Below are positions 42,025 through 49,709 of a stretch of 64,000 nucleotides of DNA, in pieces; within the stretch, counting starts at the first letter, position 1, and every line of letters starts with the position of its first letter. The notes below the pieces were generated by a model that saw only the letters and a list, made by a program, of their open reading frames with translations, was not told the origin of the DNA and did not search any database. This DNA is from Flavobacterium sp. (lineage in GTDB: Bacteria > Bacteroidota > Bacteroidia > Flavobacteriales > Flavobacteriaceae). The stretch covers positions 62,001 through 126,000 of the forward strand of contig NZ_JANJUQ010000023.1 of the NCBI RefSeq assembly GCF_024710485.1, written 5' to 3'. The position numbers were made by a program, and so were the translations under genes.

Positions 42025-42519
42025 ATGTTTGATTGGTACAAGAAAGTTGTATTTGAAAATTACGCCAATTTTAATGGCAGAGCCAGAAGATCAGAGTATT
42101 GGTATTTTACGCTCTTTAACGTTATTTTTTCTTTAATCACTACCGCAATTGACAAAATGTTAAACTTAGACATTGGTTTGAATACCGTTTATAGTTTGGC
42201 AGTTTTTATTCCGGGCTTAGCTGTTTCTTTCCGAAGATTACATGATATTGGGAAAAGCGGATGGTTATTAGTGATTATTTACTTAGCCATAATTATTGCT
42301 GCTTTTGTTATGGTAGGAGCAAGCTTGACAGCCTTAGCAGGTGGTGCTTCTCCTGAAAGTTTTGGAGTAGGAATGATTATTGCTTTAGTGGTTGTTCTTG
42401 GTTTAGCCATCTGGTTGCTTGTTATGTTTTGCACGAATGGAGACGTAGGCGAAAACAAATACGGTCCGGACCCAAAAGCTGATGGTTCAGAAAACATAAG
42501 TCAGATTGGAGTAGAATAA
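42025..42519 (+). CDS. DUF805 membrane protein
   Basis: 164 aa: WYKKVVFENYANFNGRARRSEYWYFTLFN at the N-terminus is the DUF805 signature, followed by LAVSFRRLHDIGKSGW and three to four helices and the NKYGPDPK end. Inner-membrane protein of unknown role, widespread. Own promoter and terminator. Confidence 0.9.
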   Translation: MFDWYKKVVFENYANFNGRARRSEYWYFTLFNVIFSLITTAIDKMLNLDIGLNTVYSLAVFIPGLAVSFRRLHDIGKSGWLLVIIYLAIIIAAFVMVGASLTALAGGASPESFGVGMIIALVVVLGLAIWLLVMFCTNGDVGENKYGPDPKADGSENISQIGVE

Positions 42520-42540
42520 TCCAATTTGCCATTCAATAAA

Positions 42541-42565
42541 AAAGCCGGTAGTCACTACCGGCTTT
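42541..42565. terminator. Bidirectional terminator
   Basis: AAAGCCGGTAGT and ACTACCGGCTTT are perfect complements around a single C, giving a strong hairpin with A and T flanks between converging genes. Confidence 0.88.
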
Positions 42566-42567
42566 TT

Positions 42568-44379
42568 CTATTTGTAATTTTTCTCTTTGCGTTCCAATTC
42601 GGCTTGGAATTCTTCCATAACCGGTTTTACAGTGCTTTCGGGTAAGTCGGCAATGCGAATGTACATCAAGCCATCGACAGCATTGTTGAATAACGGATCT
42701 ACATTAAACGCTACCACTCGCGCGTTTTGTTTGATGTATTTTTTAATCAATACCGGAAGACGCAAACTGCCCGGCTCGACTTCATCAATGATTTTGTCGA
42801 ATTTATTCAAATCGGCTTCCGTCTCATTGAATACAAAATCCTTGTCGGCATCTTTCAATTTTACTTTGAACTCTTTCTTCGGATTGATGTATTGCGCTAC
42901 ATACGGATCGTAGTAATGCGACTTCATGAACTCAATCATCAACGATTTGGAGAATTCGGTAAACTGATTGCTGATGCTTACGCCGCCAATCAAATATTTG
43001 TGTTCAGGATAACGTAAGGTGGTATGCACGATGCCTTTCCATAACAAGAACAGCGGCATTGGTTTTTGTTGGTAATCGCTCACAATAAAGGCGCGACCCA
43101 TTTCGATGGACTTCGACATCATGTCGTATAACTCCGGTTCGAAACGGAACAAATCTTGTAAATAAAAGCCTTCGATGCCGTATTTCGGGAAAATCTCAGC
43201 GCCCAATCCCATACGATAGGCTCCGGCAATTTGCTGGGTTTCATCATCCCACAAAAACATGTGATGGTAATAATTATCGTACTGGTCTAAGTCGATGGAT
43301 TCGTTAGTGCCTTCGCCTACAGCCCTAAAAGTAATCTCGCGCAGACGACCGATTTCGTGTAAAATGTTCGGGATTTTATCGGCAGTTACTAAAAAAACCA
43401 AGTAGTTTTTACTTTGTAACAAACGGTAATCACCTTGTTTTAATACTTCGATTTCTTCTAAAATCTTGTCGTGGTTGGCCGGTTTTACAATTTGTTTCGG
43501 ACTCTTAGGTGTTTTCAAATTCAAATTGAGGTTTTGCGAGCTCAACAATTTGGATTCTTCGTTAAAAGAATTGGCCAACATGTAGGTTTTACGACGCAAG
43601 AATTCCGAGTATTCTTCAATGGTTTTGTGTTCGTTTTGCTCGGCTACGGATATCGGTTTCCCGATACGCACCTTAATTACGCGGTCTTTTTGGGTTAGCA
43701 ATTCCGAGGGTAATTTGGCGGTACGAAGCGTTGGATTGATTTTCGATAAGAAGTAGAAAAAGCGGCTGTTTTTGGCATGGAAATAAATCGGCACTACCGG
43801 AACTTGCGCTTTGCGAATCACTTTAATGGCGCCTTCTTCCCAAGCTTTGTCTACTACCAATTTGCCGTCTTTGTAAGTCGATACTTCTCCGGCAGGAAAC
43901 ATGCCTAAAGGTTTGCCGTCGCTCAAATGGCGCAGCGTTTCTTTGATGCCGATGACACTCGACTTAGCATCTTTGTGATTTTCGAACGGATTAACCGGCA
44001 TGATGTAAGGCTTCATCGGTTCGATGCGATGCAACAGGAAATTGGCGATAATTTTAAAATTCGGTTCTCTTTCGAGCATTAACTTCAACAACAAAATACC
44101 GTCAATACCACCCAGCGGATGGTTGGAAATGGTAATGTACGGACCTTCTTTCGGCAATCGTTTTAAATCATCTTCCGGAATTTCAAACTTAATTTGAAAC
44201 TCGTCCAAAATAGCGTTTAGGAATTCTACTTCGCTCAAATGTTTGTTGCGGTCGTAGATTTTATTCAAGGTAGAGATTTTCAAAGCTTTCATTAGTAACC
44301 AGCCACAAAAAGTTCCGAAAACCCCGTATTTATCAGCGTTTATTGCTTTTGCAACTTCTTTAGCAGTAACTAAACCCAT
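42568..44379 (-). CDS. olsF: Bifunctional aminolipid synthase, OlsF-like (O-acyltransferase plus N-acyltransferase)
   Basis: 603 aa from ATG 44379; a frame extending to 44496 crosses the promoter TATCTTTG (44414-44407). The N-terminal half is a PlsC/OlsA-type acyltransferase: NHPLGGIDG (HxxxxD-like) near 80, FPAGEVS near 165, VPVVPIYFHAKN. The C-terminal half (about 320-600) is an OlsB-type GNAT: GAYRMGLGAEI, YGIEGFYLQDLFRFEP, ISNQFTEFSKSLM. Fused OlsF enzymes making ornithine lipids are known from Serratia and Flavobacterium; glycine or other aminolipids are an alternative product in Bacteroidota. Acts at the inner membrane. Confidence 0.82.
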   Translation of the reverse strand: MGLVTAKEVAKAINADKYGVFGTFCGWLLMKALKISTLNKIYDRNKHLSEVEFLNAILDEFQIKFEIPEDDLKRLPKEGPYITISNHPLGGIDGILLLKLMLEREPNFKIIANFLLHRIEPMKPYIMPVNPFENHKDAKSSVIGIKETLRHLSDGKPLGMFPAGEVSTYKDGKLVVDKAWEEGAIKVIRKAQVPVVPIYFHAKNSRFFYFLSKINPTLRTAKLPSELLTQKDRVIKVRIGKPISVAEQNEHKTIEEYSEFLRRKTYMLANSFNEESKLLSSQNLNLNLKTPKSPKQIVKPANHDKILEEIEVLKQGDYRLLQSKNYLVFLVTADKIPNILHEIGRLREITFRAVGEGTNESIDLDQYDNYYHHMFLWDDETQQIAGAYRMGLGAEIFPKYGIEGFYLQDLFRFEPELYDMMSKSIEMGRAFIVSDYQQKPMPLFLLWKGIVHTTLRYPEHKYLIGGVSISNQFTEFSKSLMIEFMKSHYYDPYVAQYINPKKEFKVKLKDADKDFVFNETEADLNKFDKIIDEVEPGSLRLPVLIKKYIKQNARVVAFNVDPLFNNAVDGLMYIRIADLPESTVKPVMEEFQAELERKEKNYK

Positions 44380-44406
44380 GTATACCGTTCGTTTTTGAGT
44401 AAGAAA

Positions 44407-44414
44407 CAAAGATA
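44407..44414 (-). promoter_or_regulatory. Putative -7 promoter element for olsF
   Basis: TATCTTTG on the minus strand, 28 bases before ATG 44379, deciding the start. Confidence 0.55.
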
Positions 44415-44513
44415 GTAATTCTGCTGAAATAGCCTTGAGAAAATGTGGAAAACACGGTTGAAACTTTAATTTTTTATTAAGGTTTTTGGGTTTCAAATGT
44501 TTGGCTTTTTGTC

Positions 44514-44521
44514 TATTTTTG
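44514..44521 (+). promoter_or_regulatory. Putative -7 promoter element for xth
   Basis: TATTTTTG fits TAnnTTTG, 53 bases before ATG 44574. Confidence 0.5.
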
Positions 44522-44573
44522 ACCCAAGACCATTCGGTTGAACAGTATGCAACAGAATTTAATCTAAAGCTTA

Positions 44574-45335
44574 ATGCGCATCATCTCTTATAACGTAAAC
44601 GGCATCCGCGCGGCGATTTCAAAAGGATTTTTGAATTGGTTGCAGCAAGCCAACCCCGATGTGATTTGCCTCCAAGAAATCAAAGCCACCGAAGACCAAA
44701 TCCCGTTGTTAGACGTGGAACTTTCCGGCTATCCTTATCACTATTGGTTTCCGGCGACTAAAAAAGGTTACAGTGGCGTGGCTATTTTGTCTAAAATAAA
44801 ACCCAACAAAGTAGTTTTCGGCACCGGTATTGATCACATGGATTTTGAAGGCAGAAACTTGCGGGTGGATTTCGACGATTTTTCGGTGATGAGTTTGTAT
44901 TTGCCTTCGGGAACCAATATGGATCGCTTGGATTACAAGTTCCAGTACATGGATGAATTTCAGGAATACATCAATAATTTGAAAAAGGAAATACCAAATT
45001 TGATTATCTGTGGCGATTACAATATTTGTCACGAAGCCATTGATATTCACGATCCGATTCGCAACAAAACTGTGTCGGGATTCTTGCCGGAAGAGCGCGC
45101 TTGGTTGGACAAATTCATGAAAAGTGGATTTATCGATACTTTCCGATTCTTTAACAAAGAGCCTCATCATTACAGTTGGTGGAGTTATCGTGCTAATGCC
45201 AGAGCAAATAATAAGGGTTGGAGAATTGATTATTGTTTGGCCAGCGAACCTTTAAAAGACCGTTTGCGTAGAGCGGTAATTTTACCCGAAGCCAAACATT
45301 CCGATCATTGTCCGGTTTTGGTAGAAATTGAATAA
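44574..45335 (+). CDS. xth: Exodeoxyribonuclease III / AP endonuclease
   Basis: 253 aa, normal length. All motifs of the ExoIII/APE1 family: ISYNVNGIRAA, ICLQEIKATEDQ, GDYNICH, YSWWSYR, RIDYCLAS and HSDHCPVLVE. Cleaves abasic sites and removes 3' blocks in base-excision repair, Mg2+-dependent, cytoplasmic. Probably co-transcribed with the following OmpA-like gene 26 bases downstream. Confidence 0.95.
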   Translation: MRIISYNVNGIRAAISKGFLNWLQQANPDVICLQEIKATEDQIPLLDVELSGYPYHYWFPATKKGYSGVAILSKIKPNKVVFGTGIDHMDFEGRNLRVDFDDFSVMSLYLPSGTNMDRLDYKFQYMDEFQEYINNLKKEIPNLIICGDYNICHEAIDIHDPIRNKTVSGFLPEERAWLDKFMKSGFIDTFRFFNKEPHHYSWWSYRANARANNKGWRIDYCLASEPLKDRLRRAVILPEAKHSDHCPVLVEIE

Positions 45336-45361
45336 GTAAAAACAGCCTTAAAATAAATAAA

Positions 45362-46327
45362 ATGATTAAAAGAGTAGTTTTAGGAATCGCAATGTTGACG
45401 GTTATGTCGTCGTGTGTGTCTAAGAAAATTTACAATGATTTAGAGAACAAGTACACCGATTTAAAAAAGGAAAATCGTTCGTTAGCCGATGAGGTAGATG
45501 AGTTGCACAAAGCCAACGCCGAGTTTGACTCGGTTAACAAATCGCTTACGGCTGAATTGGCCAAATTGAAAGCCGACCGCGATAAATTACAAGCCGATTG
45601 TACGGCAACCACTAATAATTTAAAGGCTTTACAAGAATCGTACGCTGCTTTGGAGAAAAACAGCAACGATGCTTTGGCCTCAAACATGAACAAGAATCGT
45701 GAGTTGCTTGCCCAATTGGAGGCCAAAGAAAAAGCCATGGCGGCAGAGCAAGATCGTTTGAATAAATTGAGAGATGAATTGGCCTCTAGTACCAAGCGTC
45801 TGAACGAATTGGAAAGCATGATTGCGGCCAAAGATGCCAGCATGAAAAAGCTGAAGGAAACCTTATCCAAAGCGCTCAATGCCTTTGAAGGGAAAGGGTT
45901 AACCGTAGAACAAAAGAACGGTAAGGTTTATGTTTCTATGGAAAACAAATTATTGTTCCAAACCGGAAGCTGGGCAGTTGGTGCCGAAGGAAGAAAAGCC
46001 GTAGTAGAAGTTGGAAAAGTATTGGCTCAAAATCCTGATATTACGGTGTTGATTGAAGGGCATACCGACAACGACAAAATTTACGGCGCTATTGGTGGCG
46101 GTGTAGAAAATAACTGGGATTTATCGACTAAAAGAGCCACAGCGATTGTGAATATTTTGGGTGAGAATGCCGGTATTCAAAAGAAAAATTTAACCGCAGC
46201 GGGTAGAGGAGAATTTGCCCCGTTGATGAGTAATGATACACCGGAAGGCAAAGCCAAAAACCGCAGAATTGAAATTATTTTGACACCAAAATTGGATGAA
46301 ATTTCCAAGATGTTGAATGAGTTTTAA
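45362..46327 (+). CDS. OmpA-family lipoprotein with coiled coil
   Basis: 321 aa. Lipobox MSSCVS, a long coiled coil (about residues 25-170; heptad-rich KLKADRDKLQADCTATT..., AAEQDRLNKLRDELASS), and a C-terminal OmpA domain (about 190-315) with LIEGHTDNDKIYG, NWDLSTKRATAIVNIL and KNRRIEIILTP, which binds peptidoglycan. Likely an outer-membrane lipoprotein tethered to the wall. Followed by an octamer repeat and a terminator. Confidence 0.9.
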   Translation: MIKRVVLGIAMLTVMSSCVSKKIYNDLENKYTDLKKENRSLADEVDELHKANAEFDSVNKSLTAELAKLKADRDKLQADCTATTNNLKALQESYAALEKNSNDALASNMNKNRELLAQLEAKEKAMAAEQDRLNKLRDELASSTKRLNELESMIAAKDASMKKLKETLSKALNAFEGKGLTVEQKNGKVYVSMENKLLFQTGSWAVGAEGRKAVVEVGKVLAQNPDITVLIEGHTDNDKIYGAIGGGVENNWDLSTKRATAIVNILGENAGIQKKNLTAAGRGEFAPLMSNDTPEGKAKNRRIEIILTPKLDEISKMLNEF

Positions 46328-46334
46328 GAGATAG

Positions 46335-46366
46335 GTGCTGAGGCGCTGAGCTACTAAGGTTCTGAG
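46335..46366 (+). repeat. Four imperfect 8-bp tandem units
   Basis: GTGCTGAG-GCGCTGAG-CTACTAAG-GTTCTGAG, similar to short CTGAG/CTAAG repeats seen between genes in Bacteroidota. The last unit runs into the left arm of the terminator. Confidence 0.5.
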
Positions 46367-46389
46367 TTACGACTTGGAACCTTTTTTTA
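46356..46389 (+). terminator. Intrinsic terminator after the OmpA-like gene
   Basis: AAGGTTC (46356-46362) pairs with GAACCTT (46377-46383), followed by a T run. Confidence 0.78.
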
Positions 46390-46445
46390 TGCCGTACGTT
46401 TCCAAAAAATCTGTTAATCGAAACTAAAAAACGACTTCAATGCGC

Positions 46446-46453
46446 TACTTTTG
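46446..46453 (+). promoter_or_regulatory. Putative -7 promoter element for aldo/keto reductase
   Basis: TACTTTTG, perfect TAnnTTTG, 23 bases before ATG 46476; excludes the upstream start at 46440. Confidence 0.55.
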
Positions 46454-46475
46454 CGGTGCAAAAAAGCCATTCAAA

Positions 46476-47510
46476 ATGAACTATACTACTTTACCGAATA
46501 CCGATATTAAAGTCAGCAAAATTTGCTTGGGCACTATGACTTTCGGAGAGCAAAACACCGAAAGTGACGCACATGCGCAATTGGATTATACCGTAGAGCA
46601 AGGCATAAACTTTATTGATACTGCCGAAATGTATCCGATTGCAGCGAGACAAGCTACTTTAGGTTCGACGGAAAGGTATATTGGTTCTTGGCTTAAAAAA
46701 ACCGGAAAGCGTGAAGATTTGGTAATTGCGACTAAAATAGCCGGGCCGAATAGAGGTATGGAGTATATTCGTCAGCCTTTAAACTTTTCTAAGAAAAGCA
46801 TACATGAAGCGGTAGAGTTGAGTTTGAGAAACCTGCAAACGGATTATATCGATTTGTATCAAATGCATTGGCCGGAGCGTGTGATGAACATGTTTGGTCA
46901 GCGAGGTGTTTCGAAAATTGACACCCAATGGCAAGATAATTTTGCGGAAGTGTTACAAGTGTATGACGGTTTGATTAAAGAGGGTAAAATTCGACATATC
47001 GGCGTTTCCAATGAAAACCCTTATGGTGTAATGAAGTTTTTAAGCGAGAGTGAAAAGCATGGTTTACCTAGAATTGCCACTATCCAAAATCCGTATTCGT
47101 TATTGAATCGTTTGTTTGAAGTAGGATTGTCGGAAATCTGTATGCGTGAGAATGTTGGTTTGATGGCTTATTCCCCATTGGCTTTTAGTTTTTTAACCGG
47201 GAAACATTTGAACGGTTTGCAACCGGATTCTCGTTTAGGCTTGTTTCCTCAGTTTACGCGCTATGCCAGTGAGAATTGTTGGAAAGCCACCCAATTGTAT
47301 CAGCAGTTGGCATTGGATAATGGTCTGACTCTAACCCAAATGGCTTTGGCTTTTGTGTACCAACAAAACTTTGTAATGTCGACAATTATCGGGGCCACTA
47401 AAATGGAACAACTCCAGGAAAACATAGCGGCTTTTAACACTGTGCTTTCTGCTGAAGTTGTTGCCGAAATTAACAAAATTCAAGCGGTATTTCCTGATCC
47501 TGCGCCTTGA
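46476..47510 (+). CDS. Aldo/keto reductase, Tas-like
   Basis: 344 aa from ATG 46476. NADPH-dependent carbonyl reductase of the AKR fold: catalytic tetrad in FIDTAEMYP (D, Y), IATKIAG (K) and YQMHWPERV (H), C-terminal TIIGATKMEQLQENI nucleotide-binding loop. The GLMAYSPLAFSFLTGKH and MYPIAARQATLGSTERYIG segments resemble E. coli Tas. Physiological substrate unknown; cytoplasmic; single gene. Confidence 0.9.
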   Translation: MNYTTLPNTDIKVSKICLGTMTFGEQNTESDAHAQLDYTVEQGINFIDTAEMYPIAARQATLGSTERYIGSWLKKTGKREDLVIATKIAGPNRGMEYIRQPLNFSKKSIHEAVELSLRNLQTDYIDLYQMHWPERVMNMFGQRGVSKIDTQWQDNFAEVLQVYDGLIKEGKIRHIGVSNENPYGVMKFLSESEKHGLPRIATIQNPYSLLNRLFEVGLSEICMRENVGLMAYSPLAFSFLTGKHLNGLQPDSRLGLFPQFTRYASENCWKATQLYQQLALDNGLTLTQMALAFVYQQNFVMSTIIGATKMEQLQENIAAFNTVLSAEVVAEINKIQAVFPDPAP

Positions 47511-47515
47511 TTCGT

Positions 47516-48004
47516 TTATTTTGAACCCAAATGAATGGAAGTAATGCTATTGGTGGAAGTGTTATAATTCAATACTACAAATGAATCGGAACTTTTGTCT
47601 TTTCCGTTTTCAATGTCGATAATTATGAAACCTAATCCATTGACAAATCCTTTATTTTTATAGGAGTTTGGAAAAAAAGGTTGAATTATATCAATGTTGC
47701 TGCCCACTTTAATTTCCGGTTTGTAAAAATAGAAGTGCTCATTTCGCAATTCAAAACCTATCAAATTGTTTTCATAGAAATACAATGAATTGTTTTTGTA
47801 TCGGTAATCTTTCCAAGTTTCATTATCCATTTCATTCTCGTAATTACTGATGGTATCCGGGTTTCCCATTTTTTCGACAATTGAATTAGTGGTTTGTTGT
47901 AATACAACACCATTGATATTCAAGTCATCATAGGTTAAAGAGTCGTTTTTAACGGTACATGAAATCATTCCGACGGACCATAAAAAGAAAAGTGCTTTTG
48001 TCAT
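47516..48004 (-). CDS. Predicted lipoprotein, unknown
   Basis: 162 aa with lipobox MISC at residue 16. Mature part beta-rich (SLTYDDLNINGVVLQQTTNSIVEKMGNPDTISNYENE..., YRYKNNSLYFYENNLIGFELRNEHFYF), suggestive of a SmpA/OmlA-like repeat (IVEKMGNPD) but not certain. Last in a run of minus-strand secreted small proteins behind the GH19 gene. No family named. Confidence 0.62.
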   Translation of the reverse strand: MTKALFFLWSVGMISCTVKNDSLTYDDLNINGVVLQQTTNSIVEKMGNPDTISNYENEMDNETWKDYRYKNNSLYFYENNLIGFELRNEHFYFYKPEIKVGSNIDIIQPFFPNSYKNKGFVNGLGFIIIDIENGKDKSSDSFVVLNYNTSTNSITSIHLGSK

Positions 48005-48024
48005 GACAATAGGTTTTTTTAAGT

Positions 48025-48438
48025 TTAATTCAATGTAAAAGTTGCCTTATTCGGTAGGTAATATTCTTCATTGGGCTGTGACAGTTGTTCTAGATACAAG
48101 GACTGATTATCGGGTTTTAATATAATTCTGATATTTATTACTGCATCATTTATGCCACTTTTGACAGTACCTTCATAAACATTTTCAGTAATTAAATTAA
48201 GCGAAATAGCATTGTCAGCATCGGTTTCTTTGCAGTCGAGTTTTGAGCCGTTCCCGAAACTACTACAGTAATTTCCGGTGATTTGCTTTCCTTTTTGAAC
48301 CAAATAGAGTTCTGTATTGCCGGTAGCAGATTTCCAATACCAAGTCCCGGTAATTTCTTTGGATTTGGCACAGCCTGCCAGACTTAGTAAGAATGGAATG
48401 GCTGAAGCGATGATAAGGTTTTTTAGTGTAGCTTTCAT
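48025..48438 (-). CDS. Predicted small lipoprotein, unknown
   Basis: 137 aa, lipobox SLAGC. Mature part ITGTWYWKSATGNTELYLVQKGKQITGNYCSSFGNGSKLDCKE... is a beta-barrel-like pattern (GTWYW, GNY, YEGTV) recalling lipocalin-type small lipoproteins. Contains two conserved-looking cysteines (NYC, LDC), possibly a disulfide. Preceded by a perfect 16-bp hairpin. Confidence 0.68.
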   Translation of the reverse strand: MKATLKNLIIASAIPFLLSLAGCAKSKEITGTWYWKSATGNTELYLVQKGKQITGNYCSSFGNGSKLDCKETDADNAISLNLITENVYEGTVKSGINDAVINIRIILKPDNQSLYLEQLSQPNEEYYLPNKATFTLN

Positions 48439-48464
48439 GATGTATCATTTCTAAGTTTTGTAGA

Positions 48465-48501
48465 ATAACCTCAGTAGTATGGAAAATACTACTGAGGTTA
48501 T
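48465..48501. other. Perfect 16-bp inverted repeat with GGAAA loop
   Basis: ATAACCTCAGTAGTAT (48465-48480) and its exact complement (48486-48501) with a 5-nt loop, in the 78-base gap between two minus-strand genes. There is no U run on the minus strand, so it may stabilise the upstream mRNA 3' end, bind a protein, or be a weak terminator. Confidence 0.75.
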
Positions 48502-48516
48502 GACAGTTCATTCATT

Positions 48517-48912
48517 CTAAGGTTGACGGTTAAAAACCATAAATCCACTTTTATCAACGGGTCTCAACGTTAGTGTAGTTTCAGACAAGCCATATATTTC
48601 ATAACAATATTGTTCCTGATTATTATTGGGATTAACCAATTTTAGATAATTCAACTCTGTAGTGACAGGTACAATTTCACCACACTGAGGAGAGGTGTTT
48701 GACAAAGTAAAAGTATATGTAACATTGGGCTGTCCCGAATATACCCAAGTACAAGTATTTCCGTTGAACACCATTTTGTAATTGCTATCGGCCTCGGAAA
48801 TCCAAGAGCCTATGATTGTGGCTTCTTGGCTTGGGTTGTTAGTAAAGGAAGAGAGTACCGAGCAAATTGCAACAGCAATTATGATTCTAATTTTTGTTTT
48901 CAAAGGTCTCAT
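48517..48912 (-). CDS. Secreted small beta-rich protein, paralogue of the 49298-49669 product
   Basis: 131 aa with signal peptide (RIIIAVAICSVLSSF). Mature part IIGSWISEADSNYKMVFNGNTCTWVY..., TYTFTLSNTSPQCG..., LNYLKLVNPNNNQEQYCYEIYGLSETTLTLRP. Compared by eye with the 123-aa neighbour: GSW/GTW, NxCxW, TFTLS/TFSIT, YLKLVN/YLKLIN, YEIY/YEYAI and LTL line up. Lipocalin-like fold suspected. Two cysteine pairs possible. Role unknown; see the GH19 locus. Confidence 0.68.
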   Translation of the reverse strand: MRPLKTKIRIIIAVAICSVLSSFTNNPSQEATIIGSWISEADSNYKMVFNGNTCTWVYSGQPNVTYTFTLSNTSPQCGEIVPVTTELNYLKLVNPNNNQEQYCYEIYGLSETTLTLRPVDKSGFMVFNRQP

Positions 48913-49297
48913 GATTTAGTGAATTTAGTTTGTTACACTATTTGTATACTTGATACGAGGGCGTAAAAATTAATTTCTGTTGAAGAACTGTTCAGTTTTT
49001 TTACTTTTTTACCTCTGTGAAAATCTTGTTGAACCTCACAATCAGGGGCTTTACTTTTTGTATTTCATAAAAAAATAGTTTTATTTTTTTATAAATATCT
49101 TTTAGTAATAAATGTAAATTGTTGACTAAATTATAGACAATCGTTGAGTTTTTCGATTTCTCAAACTTCGTTTTATTTTTTTGAAATTTATATCATTTCT
49201 AATTTAAACTCTGGAGATTTTTTTATAATCCTCCAGAGTTTATTCAAACTTGAATATTATTCAAGATTAGTCTTAAGCTAAAATTCTACATTTAATA
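48913..49297. other. AT-rich intergenic interval with one hairpin
   Basis: 385 bases without a convincing gene, strongly AT-rich. The only structure is the perfect 11-bp inverted repeat AAACTCTGGAG (49206-49216)/CTCCAGAGTTT (49231-49241), loop 14 nt, 57 bases after the stop of the 123-aa gene, a likely weak terminator or processing site on the minus strand. Confidence 0.6.
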
Positions 49298-49669
49298 TTA
49301 TTGTTTAATAAAATGACTATAACTTACTTTCGGTGCAATTGTTGCCAAGGTCATCTTATAATTTCCTATACTATTAATTGCATATTCATAAACTTCGTTT
49401 GAGTTATTAATATTTATCAACTTTAAATATGTATGTTCAATTCCGTTTTGAGAAAACTCGCTAGTTATAGAAAATGTAAATTGTCCAATTATTTCTCCAT
49501 TTAATCTCCACTCGCAATAATTATTGTTGGTAAATGTCCATACATTTGCAACTTCATTTTCAATTACCCAAGTGCCATTGATTTTTGCTCTTTCACTTTC
49601 TATTAATGTTGTTTGCCCGCTTGCAAATCCAAAAGAAAGCAGCAATAAAGTAATAGTTAATATTTTCAT
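49298..49669 (-). CDS. Secreted small beta-rich protein beside the GH19 gene
   Basis: 123 aa with signal peptide (MKILTITLLLLSFGFASG). Mature part RAKINGTWVIENEVANVWTFTNNNYCEWRL..., FTFSITSEFSQNGIEHTYLKLININNSNEVYEYAINSIGNYKMTL. Related to the 131-aa protein two positions downstream. It begins 40 bases after the GH19 gene stop with no promoter of its own, so it is probably co-transcribed; by position and periplasmic export it could be an inhibitor (immunity-type) of the wall hydrolase. Inference only. Confidence 0.68.
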   Translation of the reverse strand: MKILTITLLLLSFGFASGQTTLIESERAKINGTWVIENEVANVWTFTNNNYCEWRLNGEIIGQFTFSITSEFSQNGIEHTYLKLININNSNEVYEYAINSIGNYKMTLATIAPKVSYSHFIKQ

Positions 49670-49709
49670 GATTTTTTTATTTTAGATTTATAATATTCTC
49701 TAGATAGTC

